From Ptiloglossa arizonensis (lineage: Eukaryota > Arthropoda > Insecta > Hymenoptera > Colletidae), in the NCBI RefSeq assembly GCF_051014685.1, contig NW_027478710.1, positions 1-64,000 on the forward strand: a stretch of DNA of 64,000 nt. Direction: 5' to 3'. Below, in pieces: positions 60,485 through 64,000 of this stretch; position 1 is the first letter of the stretch, and every line of letters starts with the position of its first letter. The notes below the pieces were generated by a model, which was given only the letters and a program-made list of their open reading frames with translations, did not search any database and was not told where the DNA came from. Position numbers and translations under genes: made by a program.

Positions 60485-63400
60485 TCAAAATTTTCGCTGG
60501 TCTGATTCTGGAAACCAATAACTGGAATGGCCTAGTGGAAAAGTACACACACCATTGTAATCGGGCGAGTTTCTACTTTCAGATGCAACAGGAATTTCTC
60601 GAGTTCTCAATCCGTTCGCGAGATATGGGAGTTTGAAGTTATGGAACGGTTGAGAATCCATCAAAATTTTCGCAAGTCTGATTCCCGAAACCAATAACTA
60701 CTATGGCCTAGGGAAAAGTACACACACCATTGGAATCGGGCGAGTTTCTACTTTCAGATGCAACCGGAATTTCTCGAATTCGTCAATCCGTTCGCGAGAT
60801 ATGGGAGTTTGAAGTTAAGGAATGGTTGAGAAACCATCAAAATATTCGCAACTCTGATTCCCGAAACCAATAACTACAAAGGCCTAGGGGAAAAGTGCAC
60901 GTACCGTTGAAATCGGTCGAGTTTCTGCTTTCACATGCAATAGGAATTTCTCGTGTTCGTCAATCCGTTCGCGAGATATGGGAGTTAGAAGTTGAGGAAT
61001 GGTTGAGCAACCACCAAAATTATCGCAAGTCTGATACTCGGAACCAATAACTACTATGGCCTAGGGGAAAAGTACACACACCGTTGTAATCGGGCAAGTT
61101 TCTACTTTCAGATGCAACAGGAATTTCTCGAGTTCGTCAATCCGTTCGCGAGATATGGGAGTTTGAAGTTAAGGAACGTTTGAGAAACCATCAAAATTTT
61201 CGCAAGTCTGATACTCGGAACCAATAACTACTATGGCCTAGGGGAAAAGTACACACACCATTGCAATCGGGCGAGTTTCTGCTTTCAGATGCAACAAGAA
61301 TTTCTCGAGTTCGTCAATTCGTTCGCGAGATATGGGAGTTTGAAGTTAAGGAATGGTTGAGCAACCATCAAAATTTTCGCAAGTCTGATTCCCGAAACCA
61401 ATAACTACGAAGGCCTAGGGGAAAAGTACACGTACCGTTGAAATCGGGCGAGTTTCTGCTTTCACATGCAATAAGAATTTCTCGTGTTCGTCAATCCATT
61501 CGCGAGATATGGGAGTTTGAAGTTAAGGAATGGTTGAGAAACCATCAAAATTTTCGCAAGTCTGATTCCCGAAACCAATAACTACTATGGCCTAGGGGAA
61601 AAGTACACACACCATTGTAATCGGGCGAGTTTCTGCTTTCAGATGCAACAAGAATTTCTCGAGTTCGTCAATTCGTTCGCGAGATATGGGAGTTTGAAGT
61701 TAAGGAATGGTTGAACAACCATCAAAATTTTCGCAAGTCTGATTCCCGAAACCAATAACTACGAAGGCCTAGGGGAAAAATACACATACCGTTGTAATCG
61801 GGCGAGTATCTACTTTCAGGTGCAACAGGAATTTCTCGAGTTCGTCAATTCGTTCGCGAGATATGGGAGATTGAAATTAAGGAATGGTTGAGAAATCATC
61901 AAAATTTTCGCTGGTCTGATACTCGAGACCAATAACTGGAATGGCCTAGGGGAAAAGTACACACACCATTGTAATCGGGCGAGTTTCTACTTTCAGATGC
62001 AACAGGAATTTCTCGATTTCTCAATCCGTTCGCGAGATATGGGAGTTTGAAGTTATGGAACGGTTGAGAATCCATCAAAATTTTCGCAAGTCTGATTCCC
62101 GAAACCAATAACTACTATGGCCTAGGGGAAAAGTACACACACCATTGTAATCGGGCGAGTTTCTACTTTCAGATGCAACAGGAATTTCTCGAGTTCGTCA
62201 AACCGTTCGCGAGATATGGGAGTTTGAAGTTAAGGAATGGTTGAGAAACCATCAAAATATTCGCAACTCTGATTCCCGAAACCAATAACTACAAAGGCCC
62301 AGGGGAAAAGTACACGTACCGTTGAAATCGGGCGAGTTTCTGCTTTCACATGCAATAGGAATTTCTCGTGTTCGTCAATCCGTTCGCGAGATATGGGAGT
62401 TTGAAGTTAAGGAATGGTTGAGAAACCGTCAAAATTTTCGCAACTCTGATTCCCGAAACCAATAACTACTATGGCCTAGGGGAAAAGTACACATACCGTT
62501 GTAATCGGGCAAGTTTCTACTTTCAGATGCAACAGGAACTTCTCGAGTTCGTCAATCCGTTCGCGAGATATGGGAGTTTGAAGTTAAGGAATGGTTGAGA
62601 AACCATCAAAATTTTCGCAAGTCTGATTCCCGAAACCAATAACTACTATGGCCTAGGGGAAAAGTGCACACACCATTGCAATCGGGCGAGTTTCTGCTTT
62701 CAGATGCAACAAGAATTTCTCGAGTTCGTCAATTCGTGCGCGAGATATGGGAGTTTGAAGTTGAGGAATGGTTGAGCAACCAACAAAATTTTCGCAAGTC
62801 TGATTCCCGAAACCAATAACTACGAAGGCCTAGGGGAAAAGTACACGTACCGTTGAAATCGGGCGAGTTTCTGCTTTCACATGCAATAAGAATTTCTCGT
62901 GTTCGTCAATCCATTCGCGAGATATGGGAGTTTGAAGTTAAGGAATGGTTGAGAAACCATCAAAATTTTCGCAAGTCTGATTCCCGAAACCAATAACTAC
63001 TATGGCCTAGGGGAAAAGTACACACACCATTGTAATCGGGCGAGTTTCTGCTTTCAGATGCAACAAGAATTTCTCGAGTTCGTCAATTCGTTCGCGAGAT
63101 ATGGCAGTTTGAAGTTAAGGAATGGTTGAACAACCATCAAAATTTTCGCAAGTCTGATTCCCGAAACCAATAACTACGAAGGCCTAGGGGAAAAATACAC
63201 ATAACGTTGTAATCGGGCGAGTATCTACTTTCAGATGCAACAGGAATTTCTCGAGTTCGTCAATTCGTTCGCGAGATATGGGAGATTGAAGTTAAGGAAT
63301 GGTTGAGAAATCATCAAAATTTTCGCTGGTCTGATACTCGAGACCAATAACTGGAATGGCCTAGGGGAAAAGTACACACACCATTGTAATCGGGCGAGTT

Positions 63401-64000
63401 TCTACTTTCAGATGCAACAGGAATTTCTCGATTTCTCAATCCGTTCGCGAGATATGGGAGTTTGAAGTTATGGAACGGTTGAGAATCCATCAAAATTTTC
63501 GCAAGTCTGATTCCCGAAACCAATAACTACTATGGCCTAGGGGAAAAGTACACACACCATTGTAATCGGGCGAGTTTCTACTTTCAGATGCAACAGGAAT
63601 TTCTCGAGTTCGTCAAACCGTTCGCGAGATATGGGAGTTTGAAGTTAAGGAATGGTTGAGAAACCATCAAAATATTCGCAACTCTGATTCCCGAAACCAA
63701 TAACTACAAAGGCCCAGGGGAAAAGTACACGTACCGTTGAAATCGGGCGAATTTCTGCTTTCACATGCAATAGGAATTTCTCGTGTTCGTCAATCCGTTC
63801 GCGAGATATGGGAGTTTGAAGTTAAGGAACGTTTGAGAAACCATCAAAATTTTCGCAAGTCTGATACTCGAAACCAATAACTACTATGGCCTAGGGCAAA
63901 AATACACATTCCGTTGTAATCGGGCGAGTCTCTGCTTTCAGATGCAACAGGAACTTCTCGAATTCGTCAATCCGTTCGCGAGGTATGGGAGTTTGAAGTT
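60485..64000 (+). repeat. HOR copy 21, runs off the right end
   Basis: m1-m8 in the original order with m3 (not mH), m9 at 61899, m10, m11 fused to m13 (m12 lost), m14, m6, m7, m8, a second m9 at 63314, then m10, m11 and m12, cut by the window end. m1 has CTGGAAACC and CTAGTGG. This copy resembles the 8-18 kb type more than its immediate left neighbours. Confidence 0.9.
60708..60713 (+). other. Unique 1-bp deletion in the CTAGGGG landmark
   Basis: The landmark reads CTAGGG followed by AAAAGTAC, one G short. This is why the m1 to m9 distance here is 1414 rather than 1415 bp. I did not find this deletion elsewhere in the window. Confidence 0.85.

Larger units (their letters stand above)
1..64000 (+). 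repeat. 177-bp tandem satellite array, probably centromeric or pericentromeric
   Basis: Every part of the window is the same monomer, head to tail. The CTAGGGG landmark falls at 42, 219, 396 and 573, exactly 177 bp apart. From 42 to 8530 the distance is 48 x 177 minus 8, fully explained by six 1-bp deletions and one 2-bp deletion. Later anchor distances are likewise n x 177 minus the number of 1-bp-deletion monomers. About 361 monomers fit. No strand switch, insertion or unique sequence was found. Conserved landmarks per monomer are CCTAGG, ATCGGGCG, TTCTCG, TTCGCGAGAT, a hairpin and AAAATTTT. The role as centromere DNA is inferred from period, purity and higher-order structure; the sequence alone cannot show kinetochore binding. 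I do not recognise the family or species. Confidence 0.97.

Noticed and set aside
1..64000. CRISPR array
   Set aside because: The repeats are 177 bp with no short direct repeat plus unique spacer structure, and differences are scattered substitutions.
1..64000. Identification as human alpha satellite or Arabidopsis CEN180
   Set aside because: Period is similar (171 and about 178 bp) but the monomer landmarks CCTAGG, TTCGCGAGAT and CTCGAG do not match what I know of either family.

Overview
The whole 64 kb window is one uninterrupted tandem satellite array. The basic monomer is 177 bp (3 x 59), always in the same orientation, giving about 361 monomers. I see no transposon, no unique DNA, no RNA gene and no credible protein gene. 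Recurring landmarks are a CCTAGG block, an ATCGGGCG block, a TCTCGAG block, a TTCGCGAGAT block, a short perfect hairpin and an AAAATTTT tract. The array type (eukaryotic satellite, near-nucleosomal period, higher-order repeats) fits a centromeric or pericentromeric region. The species cannot be named from the sequence. I do not recognise the monomer as human alpha satellite or Arabidopsis CEN180. It keeps about 9-10 CpG per monomer, roughly the number expected from its base composition, which is unlike CpG-depleted vertebrate DNA.

Layout. Positions 1-2116 hold the most irregular monomers and look like the edge-ward, older part of the array. From 2117 to 5829 a subset of monomer types (named m1-m8 here) appears in short 2-, 3-, 7- and 9-monomer groups. 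From 5830 onward the array is a higher-order repeat (HOR). Its full form is 15 distinguishable monomers, m1-m15, of exactly 2653 bp (15 x 177 minus 2). The missing two bases are a 1-bp deletion in m1 and in m9. Full 15-mer spans occur at 5830, 8483, 15735, 24756, 41382 and 44035. The others are length variants of 5, 9, 11, 12, 14, 24, 25 and 26 monomers, made by deletion, duplication and fusion of monomers.

The 15-mer looks like a doubled smaller unit: m1 resembles m9, m2 m10, m3 m11, m4 m13, m5 m14 and m8 m15. Recent segmental duplications with shared private variants have periods of 177, 708, 1239, 1415, 1592, 1769, 2653, 3360 and about 6368 bp. These make a layered record of unequal exchange.

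Two possible functional elements stand out. One is a CENP-B-box-like 17-mer, best in m12 monomers (8 of 9 core positions). In many other monomers its CG is replaced by CA, so box-like and box-poor monomers are interspersed. The other is a hairpin dyad of 6-7 bp arms in most monomers, with an apparently rebuilt version in the m1/m9 types. All open reading frames arise because 177 is divisible by 3, so stop-free frames run across monomers. They are not annotated as genes.
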